NCBI RefSeq assembly: GCF_905475465.1
Contig: NC_062247.1
Span: 11,222,001-11,286,000 of the forward strand
Reading direction: 5' to 3'
Source: Pieris napi
Taxonomy: Eukaryota > Arthropoda > Insecta > Lepidoptera > Pieridae
DNA: 64,000 nucleotides
How positions within the stretch are numbered: position 1 is the stretch's first letter; every line of letters starts with the position of its first letter. The notes below the pieces were generated by a model, which saw only the letters and a program-made list of their open reading frames with translations, was not told the DNA's origin and made no database searches. Below are positions 12,255-24,761 of this stretch, piece by piece. The translations under genes were made by a program, and so were the position numbers.

Positions 12255-13190
12255 GATCCATTTTCACCTCGAGACGGCAAAGCCGCCCTTATTGATTCTA
12301 ACGGAGACCAAGATACTTCCCTCGTCTGTTGAACATTTGCACTATCCAGGCTTTTGTTTTGAGCATAACATGTATGCGTTTACATTTGTGGGGATATAAA
12401 TTTCCGTCGCCTCTTACATTATGAAGAATTCAATCTTTCTACCTTGTGGGTACGGTGGCCTTTACAGGTCACAGAGCGACAACACCGAAGTTGATCGATT
12501 TATAGAACATGTTCAAACTGCACTCTCCCTTCTGTCTCTTTCGCCTGCTGAAGTCGTTATACTGGGTGATTTCAATGCCCATCATTCTGAGTGGTTAAAT
12601 TCTCGTACGACCGACTATTTGGGAAGAGGCTTCCATAATTTCGCCTACGCGAATACCAGACCGAGCTGACCATCAGCCTTCGCTATTAGATCATATACTG
12701 ACTTCTCATCCGGACTCCTATGAGGTTATTGTGGATGTCCCACTGGGGTAATCCGACCACTGCTTGGTGCCTACCGTTATGGCAATTAGACGTCGAACCC
12801 GCCCGCAGTTTTCGGAATGCCGTCGTGTCTGGCATTACAAATCGGCCAATTGGGATGACATGCGTTATTTCTTTGCAGCATACCCACGGTCACAAGTCTG
12901 TCTCAAGGGTATCCAATCAAGGGTGATCCTGACGCCAGCGCTAAGTCTGTCGCGGATGTGGTGCTACAAGCAATGGAACTCTATATCCCATTACCCATAC
13001 TCTGTGGTTCCTATTCGTGGTAAATCTCGGCCATGGTTCGGTCATTCTTGCAGAGAGGCTTCCCGTCTTAAGCAAGAGCTCTATAAGAACTGGGCTCACA
13101 CAGTGGCTATAAAGAATCTGTCCATAAAAAGAAATTTAACGCTACCATTGCCGTGACTGCACGCGCGCTGCTCGCAAACTGCTCGCGAGC
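12255..13190 (+). pseudogene. LINE endonuclease (EEP) fragment upstream of serpin gene 2
   Basis: Broken frames of an apurinic-endonuclease-like domain: PPLLILTETKI, CGYGGLYRSQSD, VVILGDFNAHHSEWL (GDFN is a catalytic block), then PLGSSDHCLVPTV-type sequence (SDH catalytic block) and RGKSRPWFG. No reverse transcriptase follows. It ends within ~70 bp of the gene 2 TATA box. It is the longest of the three copies. Confidence 0.8.
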
Positions 13191-13254
13191 TGCACATTCG
13201 CGGCATAATCGCCAGATGTGGACGCACCCTATGAATTACTATCACGCATTGAGA

Positions 13255-13264
13255 TATATTTAAA
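13255..13264 (+). promoter_or_regulatory. TATA box, serpin gene 2
   Basis: TATATTTAAA lies 73 bp upstream of the ATG, leaving room for a ~40 nt 5' UTR. The same element sits at the same place before genes 3 and 4. The start site is inferred, not seen. Confidence 0.55.
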
Positions 13265-13327
13265 GAGAGTAAACCTTTGTAAAACAGGTTAGAGTGTAGC
13301 CGGCAAGAGGACGGATCGACTGGCATT

Positions 13328-16300
13328 ATGAAGCTCGCTTTATTTTATTGTAAGTTATTTTTTCTATTTAAAAAACATTTATTTAGTATTTTTGGTTAAA
13401 TTAACACCGAATAGTTTTAAGTTTATTTCTATTTGTATTGAAATAAAACTTCTTTCTCGGCGTTGAAAAAAAAATTTACGCGTCACAGTTTTCCGTTACG
13501 CGTTATCTTTTTCGTGTCCCTACCATGGTTGATTCGAAGAGATTCAAAGCCATATATAATAACGATAACAATGATACTAATAATTATATTACAAATAATG
13601 AAATTCTGTAATAATCTGATAAAATGAAATAATGTTATTATTTGTATTCATGTCTATGATAATAAAGCCTTTTGTTAAACTTTATCTAATTTGACATTAT
13701 TTAACCAATTTCTGTAAAGTTCCATATAGTAGATCATTTTTCGAAAAATAAGGTGATAAAGAAGTTTCACTTCTTACGTGTGTACACTAGTACACGCACA
13801 CATTTTTAATTTAGATAAAGTTTCTTTAATTTGATTAGATTTGTTTATGCACTTCTTGCACTTTATCCACTATATTTCTTTTTTTATAGTTTTTTTATAT
13901 TTCTTACACTTGAAGGAAGTAGGTAGGTTTCCCAGACTCCGAAGATCAGTTATATGACTCTCGGAAGCACAATGTCAAGTGTTATATTATGTTCAATACC
14001 CTGAATTAATAGCCATTGAGGCGACAATTATAAAACCTTTTTTTTAAACCGGGTTTTTTTTAATTTTTTTTAACTCTTTAGTTCGTTAGGAAGTACTGTA
14101 GTTTAGTCCTTAAGGCCCCAACGTTAGACCCCATAGTGTTTTTTTGATGTTTTCTGTACTTCTAGTTTTTTTTATAATATATTAAACAATAATAATAAAA
14201 ACAAAAAAAATCTGTTACACTATTTTAACTGAACCATAATAATGCTTCAAATGTACGTCTAATTAACGCTCCTTTTCAATATTTAATTTCTAACATAGCT
14301 TTTAACTTTAATTTACCTGTTGACCTGTGTTATCCAAAATTGAAATTAACTAAATATTGAGTGTTAAAATTCGCTAATATTATTCAGTGTTTTCTGTGGC
14401 CGCCGTCACGATCGCCGTGGATTTGCCGACAGACCTGAAAAACGGTAATGATGCGTTTACATCGAGAATGTTTTATGTGAGTATTTTATATATCTATATA
14501 ACCTATTACAAAAAGAAATTATGTATTTTCATAATAATTCATTTATTTATTAAAGTACGCCATATCAACAGTATATACAGTGCAACCTCGATATAACAAA
14601 TCAGAGAGGAACAAGAAAATATTCATAATATCAAGTAATTCGTTGAACTTAGGTTTGTTATGTATATACATGTATTGTGTTACAAGAAAATGAAAGAAAT
14701 GTGTTTAAATGTAAATGTGAATTAAAATTAGTAGGCTATTACTATTATCATTCCGTTAAGTGTAATGAATAAACTTAAAAACTACTGAACTTTGAGAAAA
14801 TATTATAAAAAATAAATGTCTAGTGAATTATAAAATTCCACTTGTAAATTAGCATACATTTTCCAGTCAAATCACCTAATGAGTAAAATGCATAACTCAG
14901 ATAACAGTTATGGGTTTTGAAATGTCTACGTCTGTGTAATTGATAATTATGCTTTTCTACTATAATATCTTGAATTCAACATTTAAATAAAGCTGTTAAT
15001 AGTTCGATCCTGGCTCATCGGGGTGCTAACATAATAGAGGATTTTTTTACTTTATATTACCCACCCGCGACAACAATAGAATATAAGCGAAATAATGACA
15101 TGTTAATTGCTATGTAATGAATGAATGCAATGTAACAGTCGAAGAGAGTGCCTACGTCTGTCTATACTCTCGGGGCGTAACTCCGACGATTTAGAAACTC
15201 GCCATGCTTATAAAGCTAAGCTAAGAAAGCCTGAGTGAGCAAAATTTACAGCCTTGGCTCGTACAATAGGTCATCTTATACTCTAAATGATTCTTATAAA
15301 AGAGAATATAAGCAAAATGTCGAAATAATTATTAGCATTGACAATAATATTACAACAACATATCATATACCACCACACACAGCTTTTTGTTAAAAAAAAT
15401 TGGGAGAAGTTGTTGTAAACAGTTTAAAAAAATCAAAATTGTAATTTAAAATAAAAAAATGATTGAAGTTATACTTCATTAGGCGCGTTATGAAAAATTT
15501 ATGAGAGTGAAATTTTACGATGCGCGCGCACCGTGACACAAAATTAACAGAATGAAGTTGCCCACGGAAGATGCTACGGCATTGGACATAATTTTGACAT
15601 TACTTAATTGTATTTAATTATTTGCATACAATCAAAAACTATTTTTATGAATGCCAAAGAAGTATAAAAAGGGTGCGCGTACACAAGTACATGCACCCTT
15701 TTTTTAAATTTGTTATGGACACCCTGACACGGTTATTTTTTACTTAATGGCGCATCCACACATGCCCACATGCATGCATGGGTTCCTCGATAGACGAAAA
15801 ATATGGCACAGAGCGCCCCACGCTTATAATACCAGTATTTTTTGTTCATTACAATTTTCAGCCTAAATTAGGAATTATTTTTTACTTTTAGTCTGATGTG
15901 CTTTAAAAGCGTGTGTTCTAGTTTTTTTAAACTATTATTTATTTATTTCAAAAATTGACCAAGATGTCCATGATTTGATTTACAGCGAAACAATTAGTAT
16001 TACGTGTAGCAAGGCATTAAAAGCTTGTTATGTATTATGATAATGGAAAGGTGTAGACCGCAGACGTACCGCAAATAGAAAACATGTCGTGCAATCTTAA
16101 AATTTAATTATATGTAGTCAACTAGTGCATAGGCGTATATAGAGGGAGTTATGTGTTCCCCCAAGATTTTACCTGTCTATTCTAGACTAGACACAAAAGA
16201 AAAATAATACAGACAATAATATCCCCTTAGAAAATAACAGGCTCAACCGAGCCCGTCTTTCAGTGTTTATAGTTCATAATTGAAGTAATAATACAAATCG

Positions 16301-19300
16301 GATATAAATAATATTTATATCCGATTTATTTATATTTATATCTTTATTTATTTATTTTTTATTTTTTTTATTTATAATATTTTAATGTAGCCTTATTTTT
16401 ATTATTAAAAATAAATATTGTCTGTTGTTTATATTTAAAGCTAGACAGCCAAACCAGCTGCCCACTGCAGTATTTACAAACCAATTCGACTTAGGTTCCT
16501 TCAAGAAAAGAGCGTATCAATTTTTGAAAGGCCGGCAACGCACTTGCTTCTGGCACTGTCCTTGGGCGGCGGCATCACTCAACATCAGGTGGGCCTCCTG
16601 CCCGTTTGCCTACTATTAAAAAATAAAACTTCTTGAACGACTGACCATAACTATATGCACTCGAAGCGTCGAGAAATGTAAATAATGAAATAACGATTGC
16701 TTTGCAGTTAATTAAAATACTAAATACGTTCTTTACAGGAAATAGTGAAGGAGAATCCACAACAGAGTGTAGTGCTGTCAGGATACTCTGTACTGACCCC
16801 ATTGGCCCAGCTCGCCTTGGCCTCTGAGGGTGAATCGCACCACCAACTTTTGAAGGCCATTGGCTTGCCCAACGATAATGCGGTAAGTGAAGGCTATTCG
16901 AGGGGTTCAAGTTTGTTTTAATTATATTTTGGAACGAAGTTCCTTATCGCGCGTTGTGAAAGGGGGCTAGACGGAAAAAATTCTTATGAAAAGTTGTCAC
17001 TACACTTTTTTGCTATTTGCTATTGTAATACACCGGTTCTCGTCCGATCGCCGAAGTTAAGCAACATCGGGCGAGGTCAGTACTTGGATGGGATGGGTTA
17101 ACACCCAGAATGAAGAAGATAAAGAAGAAGAAGGAGAAGAAGGAGAAGGAAGAGAAGAAGAACAAGAACAAGAGAAAGCAGAAGTTAATGATGATTTAGA
17201 TTCAGACGGATAAATTTTCTTATTTTTTGTAATATACACCCCTTTCATCATTTTCAACCCTTGTCAATATCTACAGTTATTCAATAGTTTCAAATTAAAC
17301 AGAATCATAAAAGATCAGTGGAATAGGCCTACCGGGGAAACCACATTAAAAAAAACGCGCTAAGTACACTACCTCAAAGGTGGCGTAGAAACGTGTGCAT
17401 ATTATGACGATTACAACTCTTTCAACTTTTTGAATCGTTATATCTCAAAAACGGTGGCTCTTAGGAAAAAAAGTGTTCTGACATTTTTTATAGATAATTA
17501 TCTGATCTACAATTTTTGTGTCAACTAATTTTATGATAAAACTTACCATTTTGCTGAAAATCGCGAAAAATCCATTTTTGTGATCTTTGACCCGGAGTAA
17601 ATTTTTTTGCACGTGCCGGATCGATGAGGACTTTTCACATTTCCTTTATAATAGTGTATTGAGCAATCCTACCAAATTTCAGCCAAGTGCGAATTATGGT
17701 AACCTTACCCCTATTTTTTAGTCTAATTTGACCGGATTATAAGTGAACATAAATTTTATAAAAAAAAATACACTTCTATTTTTAGTTATTACTAGTATTT
17801 TTTTATTTAAAATACTCAATCTCTTAACAATGCTGATATTATACTAGAGTTAGTTAATGACCTTTCATTTTAAAGCTATTAATTTTATTGTAAGACAAAT
17901 TCAATGCAGCTGTACTTACAGCCATTAGTCGTGAATCATTAGAGTCATTTAACTTTTAAATTTTAAAATAAAAAATTTAGGTCCAGAGAGATCTGGAACC
18001 CAAAAAGATATTTCACGGCCTATGCTTCCTTATATCATTAACTAAACAAGCATAGCAAATGTACCGAAGTTCACAACATCATAAGGTATAATATTTCTAT
18101 TTACACGGTAGAACTCAGAAAGTTGAAGTGAATGGTAAGAGGTCATTAGGGTCGGCAGTAGATGTGGGGGTAACACAGGGCTCAATTCTTGGCCCTTTCC
18201 TCTTTCTTGTTTATATAAATGATGTAACTTTTATGGTAGAGAAAAAACATTGGATAGTTTTGTTTGCTGATGTTATGTCCTTGATTTTGAAAATCCAATC
18301 GATTTTTAGAAATTTTGACGATGTGAACAATGCTCTATCTTCGATTGTCCATTGGTTTAGTATGAATAACCTTCTACTTAATGCAAAAAAGACAAAATGC
18401 ATTAAATTTTCTGTAAAAAATGCAAGGGTTATGGATACTAGACCAATTATAAACGATAAGGAATTGAATCTGGATGATACAACTGTATTTCTTGGAATCA
18501 CCATGGATTCAAAACTTCAGTGGTCCCCACATATTAACGGATTGGCGAAGAGACTTAGTTCTACAGCCTACGCGGTCGCGGTCGATGTCGATACAGCTAC
18601 TTGTTTATTTTAGTTACTTTCATAGCTTAGTGACTTATGGCTTATTATTATGGGGTCATGCTGCTGATGTCGAAACTATTTTCACCCTGCCAAAGAGGGC
18701 TATTCGTGCAATATATAATTTAAAATGTAGGGAATCTCTTAGAGATAAATTCAAGGAAATTAATATACTTACCTTTCCCTAGCAATATATTTATGAAAAT
18801 ATTATGTATGTATACAAAAATAGTGATAAGTTTACTAGAATGGAACATACGCACAATGTTAATACTCGGAACAAACGCAGGCTGCAATTTCCCCGTACTA
18901 GAATATCTAAAGTTAGTAATTATTTTTTGGGAAAAGGGATAGTCTTCTTTAATAAAATCCCAGAGGCTATTTTATCTCTGGCTTTTAATAAATTTAAGAA
19001 ATGTATTAAAGAAAAGCTGTGTAAAAAGGCTTACTATAAAGTTAACGATTATCTAATTGATAAAAGGGCCTGGGACTAGTGCTAGACAGGCTACTTCTAA
19101 TTAATTTGCGATATTTGTTTTAAAATAAGTGTTGATTGATGATTTGCTATTTTAAAAGAGTACCGAGAGTTTTTTCGCCGGCTTTTTCTCTCGGCCTACA
19201 CCCTCTGTCTTCTTTGCCGATGAGTAGGGATGCCTACAAATTGAAATTTAATGACGTGGAATAAGTGTTACATGTATCGTATGTTCCATAATAAACATAT

Positions 19301-22300
19301 TTTATTTTATTTAATGCATCTTTCATCTCAAGAGTTAACGTTTTTTTATAAATGTTTCAGATAATAGCTGCGTTTTCAGAGGCCAAAAGAAACTTAAAAA
19401 CCATAAATGGAGTGGAACTTAAAACAGCAAGTACAATATACGTCACGTCCAAATCTGAAGTATATGAAAACTTTGCAACGACCATCCGTGACGTGTTTGA
19501 TTCCGAATTCAAAAATGTAGACTTTACTCAAGCACTGAAAACCGCTAACGAAATCAACGCTTGGGTAATAAATACATTTAACAACAATAATTTCAAAATT
19601 CTAAACTATCATTATTTAGACATAAATTTAAATCATTGTAAAATAATTACAATGTACCTACAGGCCTAGAAATTTTAGTCTTATCCATTTCAGTAAAAAA
19701 ATTAAGAAAAAATAAAGCTTCATATGTTTGAGGCGAAAACGGTATTTTATGACCTTTCTTAGATTTCCTATACAGCCTTCGCAGCAGTGGGTAGGCAGTT
19801 GATTTTTCTGCCAGGGTATATAGTCTGGTTTAATAAAAATTTGTGTTTCGTAAAAACATCTTTTAATACGGGTTTTTCATTAATTTTTGTTTAGCAATTC
19901 TAAAAGTGTCTCTCTCTCTCTATTTCTCGTAGATTTTCTATACAGATTTGGCAGCTGTAGTGGTTAGATAACTGATTTTTCTGCCAGGACATATAGTCAG
20001 ATTTTTATAAATTTTTGGCAGAGGTTTGGGTAAATGCAGGTAGCATTAGGCAGGCAGCCTAAAATCTATTAATCCATACAAGTTTACAATGCAATTAAAA
20101 TCGTTATCTCTTTGTGAATTTCATACAAAAATGGACATGTTGCAATTGGGTTAACACAAACATTAATTACAGGTTGAAGAACAAACGAATAAAAAAATTA
20201 AAAATCTCGTTGACCCGTTTTCCATGGATGCCGATACTCATGCTGTTCTTGTCAACGCTATCTACTTTAAGGTAAAATAACATTTAAAATACGCAATTGC
20301 TTTTAAATTTTTTTGTACAGTTACAAATAAGTATCTGATTGTCCAATCAGATACTAATTATGAATATATGATGTAAAAACGATATACACGAGTGAAAATG
20401 ACATGAGTACTTATAAAGACAGCGCTAACCAGATCCATGCAACTTCCTCACAATCGAGTAGCCCGCGATATCTCAGCAGACAACTCACGACAGGACTCTT
20501 TGTATTGAAGAAGTCGCAAGGGTCCGCCAAGCACCCGCGAATTTAACAACAATAGGAAATAAATTAACACAGCAAGATTTCTAAAACGACTCGGTGAAAG
20601 GTCTCCATGGAGTGAACTGAAAATGTTCATCGAGTAATTTTTCATCACAGTTTTATTAGACCATACACAGTCGTTTCCCGCCGTCTGTACGCTTCGACAC
20701 TTCGATGACTTCTTTATGACAAATCCAATATGTATTTGACATACGAGATTAGCACTAAATCTCAACTGTGGCTGAACCCTTGGATCTTATGAAATACGCT
20801 TTCATTATTCCTATAAAACTGAGGCGTTTCTTGTACGCGTTCACACATGACTTTATTACCTTTAATTCTTTTCACATTTAATTATGTATTACGTTTATCA
20901 AAACCTAAACATAATAATGAAATATACAGTATTTAGAATTTTCTTAATCGACATAGTAATCATAAAAACTAATAAAAAGAAAATCAGAACAAATTTAAAA
21001 AGTTTGGACCATGTGGCAGTGTGCCTTTAACGCTGGCAGCATTTCTTGCTGTGTTGCGATACTTATTCGTTGAGCGAGGAAAGCATCAGCTCTGAGGTAA
21101 CCGGTATCTACCAGGCGCCAACTTAAATCTTTAATTAGCGCCTGTCCATTAATTGATCCCCAAGTGTTATTTTATTTCACATTAATATAATAATAATAAA
21201 AAGATAATTATTTTCCTGTGTTATTAATAAAATATTTTGTCACAAGTAAATTCTAAGCTAAGAAAATAAAATATTTATAAAATAACTAGCGGACCCGACA
21301 CACGTTGTCCTTAACTATGAATATTGATGTCGAATTGGTATAATTATCTAAAAAAAATATTTAGGAAACCAAGTGTATATGATAAAAGAACATTCTTTGT
21401 TTGTTTTTCTGGCGCGTATATTTTAGTTTTTTAGTTTTGTTGGTATTCCGCCACGGGAACAGAAGTATTTTCTAATATATAAAATTCTCGTGTCACAGTT
21501 TTCGTTGCCATAGTCCTCCGAAACGGCTTGACAGATTTTGATGAAATTTTGTGTGCATATTGGGTATGTCTGAGAATCGTACAACATCTATTTTTAATCC
21601 CCCTAAATGTTAGGGGTAGTCCACCCCTAAAAATTTTTTTTTAGTTTTTAGACAAAATTTTTAATTTCTCTTTTTTTATGATACAGCATTAAAAAATACA
21701 TACAACCTATAATTTTCACCCCTCTACGATCAACCCCTATTTTTTATTATAAATGATATACATGGCAAAACGACGTTTGCCCCGTCAGCTAGTATCAATA
21801 TAATAACTCCAATCGAAGCATTTGTTTTAAACGATATTAAATCCTTTTGACGATATATGCAGTACGCATTCTGTCAATGTTATGTCAAACGCCATAAGGT
21901 TACATCAAAAAAGTTTGAATTGTAAAAGCGCTATGCACTGAAAAAAAATTTGCTATCGTAACATAACATGGTGGTCAAGTTTTCTTAAATTATCTAATTT
22001 TCCGCGCAATTTTTTTAATTTTTCTTTCATAAGAACCTTTTCCTTACAATAACAAACACAACAAAAAGATAATTTTCTAAATCGGTCCAGCCGTTCACGC
22101 ATGATGCCGTGACTAAGGGAAATAGGAATTCATTTTTATATATTTAGAAGATATTTTTAAGTTATAAATTCAAAATTAAAAATGGCAACAAGACAAAACT
22201 GTCAGCATATAATGTTCTATTTAAAATTATTAGTTCCAAGCTGCTTCATAAAACCTAGGTACATATAAATACATATGTAATTTATTAAATTTTTTTTCAT

Positions 22301-24761
22301 TATTTATTTAATGTTCTATAGGGTCTCTGGCAGAAGCCGTTCAACCATGGCAATACATACGACCAGGTGTTCCATATTACTAAATTGAGATCAGTAACAG
22401 TTCCGATGATGTACCAAAAATCTTATTTCGGTTACGCGGAGGTTCTAGAATTAGACGCTAAGGTAAGGTTTAAAGTATAGAGTTCTATAACTCTTGTAGT
22501 TTGCAGATATCGTAAAACCTCTTGGTTTAAATAACCAAGTGCAATAATAAGGATAGCGGGGAAGGATTGGAAAATAATGGAAGAATTTGCAGGAGACCTT
22601 CACTCCGTAGGAGGTCAAGTTTTCCTACTGTTAAACATAATGTATTATGTACCCTAATACAGGCTTTTTTTATTTTATTTATTGAAGTAAAACTTCTTTA
22701 AGCGCGACTAGGGGGTATGTCGGATTTTTTTTTGACGGAGGTAACGATTTCTATAGTCTGTGTAGTTTCCGCTATTTAAAAATAACAACGATGGCGCCTT
22801 TTATAAGTCCGTCAGCGCCATCTAGTGGTGCATTATTTGAACTGATTTAAGTTCAGTTACCTGGTAGTGTTTATTTAGGATAGCATTCACTCGTTTTATT
22901 TGATACTGATTCTTGTAATTGTGTTATTAATAATATATTTATATTTAAAATGAAAATCCGTACTAGTAACATGTGACCAAATTAAAATTCCACTATAGAG
23001 GGAAGGTTCCCATCCTAGCTTGCTTTTCTTTTGTTATAGATACGGCCAGTTTTTTCGTATTTGAATAATCTTTGTTAAGCACATGAATAATAAATATAAT
23101 TAAATTATAATACGATATTTCTTATTTGATCTTTAATCATTTCAGTGATATATGCCGTCAACGCCAAAGAAGTTTTACTTCAATCGCGCGTAAACGTAAC
23201 ACGCACACACTTTATTTTTGTTTTATTCACATGTACGAACATGTGTTTGTGTACTTAACAGGTAATAAACATATTTTACAGGTCCTCCAAATGTTCTATG
23301 AAGGTCGTGAAGCATCCATGATACTGGTGCTCCCCAATGAAATCGATGGAATAGACCAGCTAGAGGAGAAATTACGAGACCCATCAGCAATCGACAGAGC
23401 CATTTATAACATGTACGATAGACAAGTCCATGTCACAATTCCTAAGTTCAAAATTGAAACTACAACAGACCTGAAAAATGTTTTACTAAAGGTAACTTAG
23501 TATTTTCTAAAGTTTTTTAAACCTTGTGTTTTTAGATAATACTTAGACCTAACTTCCGATTTTAAATCTTCATTTATGTTGGCGAACATAATAATATCAA
23601 TGCCCGTTTATTATCTTGACAGTACAGTTTAGATTTGTTATATAAATTTTCTTTTTCTTGTTATCCTAATATCCTAACTTGCTTTTGTGCCATTGATCGG
23701 AACCCCTTCACGGGTAAAGGCGTCCTCCAGCTTTTTCTAAATATCCCTGTCCATTGCTTCCATTCTTCATTCGCTTCCTACTAAAGCTTCTATATATTCC
23801 ATCCACCTTCGTTTTGGGTGCTTTTCTCCTTCTTTCCCTTGTGCCTTTCGATATAAGGAACATTACACACAAAACCTTTGTTTTAAATTACTACTCCATT
23901 AAATAATCTTATTCTGCTTACATTTTTATGGGCAATTAGAATAATCCAATTTAGAATTGAATATTTTTTCAGATGAACGTTACGAAACTATTTGAACCCG
24001 GACAAGCCCGTTTAAGTAAAATGCTACTGGAATGGGATGACTTATTTATAACTGACGCCATACAGAAGGCTTTCATTGAAGTCAATGAGGATGGCGCAGA
24101 AGCTGCAGCAGCCAACGGTAAGTCACTCATTCTGAAAATTAAATATAATTCTAACTCAATTTTGACTTAAATCGGTTAGTGAGTATGCTCACTGAGAACA
24201 AAGGATTGTAAGGAACAAAACAAGTGCGACAAAGGACTGTGACTGATTAGTTAAAGTAGAGCCTGTATGGCAGGGGTCCGACGGTCAGTAAATATCGTGA
24301 TCCAATACCACAATAACTGTCTCAGTATATATTGAATCAACTGGTGGGACTATACTTTCAATAGATTGGAGCCTGGGTTACATTTTTCTTATGTAACCTA
24401 AAGGACCGGCAACGCACTTGCAAGCCTACTGGCAACGGTCTATGAGCTGTATCAGTTGCTCAACTGCTCGTTTGCTCCATGTAACACAACAAAATATGAC
24501 AGTTATTTTTTATGACAGTAAATATGTTTTTATTGGATGTTACTGGCCTTGACTTATTATATTACACAAATTTCTTTCAATAATTGTTCGATAATTTTAT
24601 ATTATACTTTATTATAATTCCAATGTTTTGTTTCAGTTATCAATACTTACGGAGCCCTTCCTGACTTCCTACCGCCGGTTACATTCTTTGCTAATAGACC
24701 ATTTTACTTTGAAATAAGGATAAACGATGTACCCATTTTTAACGGTGTTAAAGCTGAATAA
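13328..24761 (+). CDS. Serpin gene 2 (serpin-1-like, nine coding exons, complete)
   Basis: Complete secreted serpin, 392 aa. Exons: 13328-13349, 14388-14476, 16739-16882, 19361-19564, 20173-20271, 22322-22462, 23282-23491, 23973-24117, 24637-24761. Exons 1-8 have exactly the lengths and phases of gene 1; exon 9 is 3 nt shorter. The start ATG is followed by a signal peptide (MKLALFYLFSVAAVTIA). Domains: SGYSVLTPLAQLALAS (exon 3), NEINAW, NAIYFK, GLWQKPF, hinge EVNEDGAEAAAAN (~339-351), RPFYFEIR and a C-terminal FNGVKAE. The reactive loop starts VINTYGALPDFLPP; by hinge counting P1-P1' is A358-L359, which would suggest an elastase-like or leucine-tolerant target (inference). Introns hold a MITE, a 5S fragment, LINE pieces and nested Helitrons. 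It shares the Helitron and 5S insertions with gene 3, so the two are sisters, but differs from genes 3 and 4 at several exon positions (KENP against KYNP in exon 3; KLRS against KERL in exon 6). Confidence 0.94.
15465..15705 (+). mobile_element. MITE of the MSANTD-element family, intron 2 of serpin gene 2
   Basis: Left end GAAGTTATACTTCATTAGG with GAGAGTGAAATTTTACGA; right part CAATCAAAAACTATTTTTAT and CCAAAGAAGTATAA, then GTACATGCACCC. About 240 bp, an internally deleted form of the 44356-46308 element. Confidence 0.6.
16420..16620 (+). mobile_element. LINE 3' end, intron 2 of serpin gene 2
   Basis: QLPTAVFTNQFDLGSFKKRA YQF then a KGRQRTC end and the GGCGGCGGCATCACTCAACA tail. Copies at 33880-34085 (gene 3) and 57420-57632 (gene 4). 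Confidence 0.6.
17027..17092 (+). pseudogene. 5S rRNA fragment in intron 3 of serpin gene 2
   Basis: Same truncated 5S start as in gene 3 (AATACACCGG...), with the same leader from 16930. It stops abruptly after TACTTGGATGGG, where unrelated sequence begins. Gene 2 therefore lost, or never kept, the second, intact 5S unit. Confidence 0.8.
17093..17755 (+). mobile_element. Unclassified insertion with acidic ORF tail, only in gene 2
   Basis: Sequence between the broken 5S fragment and the point where genes 2 and 3 align again. It opens with an in-frame, very acidic tail (NEEDKEEEGEEGEG ... DDLDSDG, stop at ~17213), then 500 bp of non-coding sequence. It looks like the 3' end of a transposon gene plus its terminal region. 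I do not recognise the family. Confidence 0.4.
18084..19314 (+). pseudogene. 5'-truncated LINE reverse transcriptase, intron 3 of serpin gene 2
   Basis: RT palm and thumb of a non-LTR element. GVTQGSILGPFLFLVYINDV marks motif B and FADV the catalytic loop, where FADD is expected. FLGITMDSKLQWSPHI, then after a frameshift LVTYGLLLWGHAADVE, and the C-terminal part at 18804-19079 ending KRAWD. The 3' UTR ends in a TTTTA-rich tail. Loss of the second catalytic D in all three copies shows it was dead before duplication. Confidence 0.8.
20395..20792 (-). repeat. Dispersed repeat in intron 5 of serpin gene 2
   Basis: Block read on the minus strand ending GGATCTGGTTAGCGCTGTC. Related pieces lie at 2980-3045, ~6110-6260 and 24890-25030, so it is a mobile, non-coding repeat. 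It happens to hold a 105-codon open frame that is truncated or shifted in gene 4. Copies at 37790-38195 and 60095-60480. Confidence 0.45.
21285..22151 (-). mobile_element. Helitron-like element (outer), intron 5 of serpin gene 2
   Basis: Minus-strand element starting TCTTCTAAATATATAAAAATG and ending ...GGGTCCGCTAG, i.e. TC...CTAG ends without terminal inverted repeats. It contains the GGCTGGACCGATTT block common to lepidopteran Helitrons. Non-autonomous; interrupted by a second Helitron at 21471-21792. Confidence 0.6.
21471..21792 (+). mobile_element. Nested Helitron, intron 5 of serpin gene 2
   Basis: 322 bp, starts TCTAATATATAAAATTCTCG and ends GCCCCGTCAGCTAG. Gene 4 has the uninterrupted target AGTATTT/TATCAATA, so the ends are exact and no target duplication was made, as expected for Helitrons. 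Confidence 0.8.
22685..22840 (+). mobile_element. MITE-like element in intron 6 of serpin gene 2
   Basis: Starts GAAGTAAAACTTCTTTAAGC GCGAC, related to the GAAGTT...ACTTC family ends, and contains GATGGCGCC and GCGCCATCTAGTGG. Also in gene 3 (40045-40200); mostly deleted in gene 4 (near 62115). Confidence 0.4.
23650..23850 (-). pseudogene. Possible LINE C-terminal fragment, intron 7 of serpin gene 2
   Basis: On the minus strand a broken frame with KKLEDAFTREGVP resembles the end of some LINE ORF2 proteins. Weak match; copies at ~41045-41225 and 63065-63220. Confidence 0.3.
24395..24480 (+). mobile_element. LINE 3' end scrap, intron 8 of serpin gene 2
   Basis: GGACCGGCAACGCACTTGCA AGCC is the start of the same LINE tail type. 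Copies at ~41757 and ~63797. Confidence 0.4.

Noticed and set aside
17057..17257. Minus-strand serine-rich frame
   Set aside because: Antisense of the GAA-rich acidic tail; low complexity only.
20448..20765. Minus-strand 105-codon frame conserved in three units
   Set aside because: Conservation comes from recent duplication, the frame shifts in gene 4, and the DNA belongs to a dispersed repeat.
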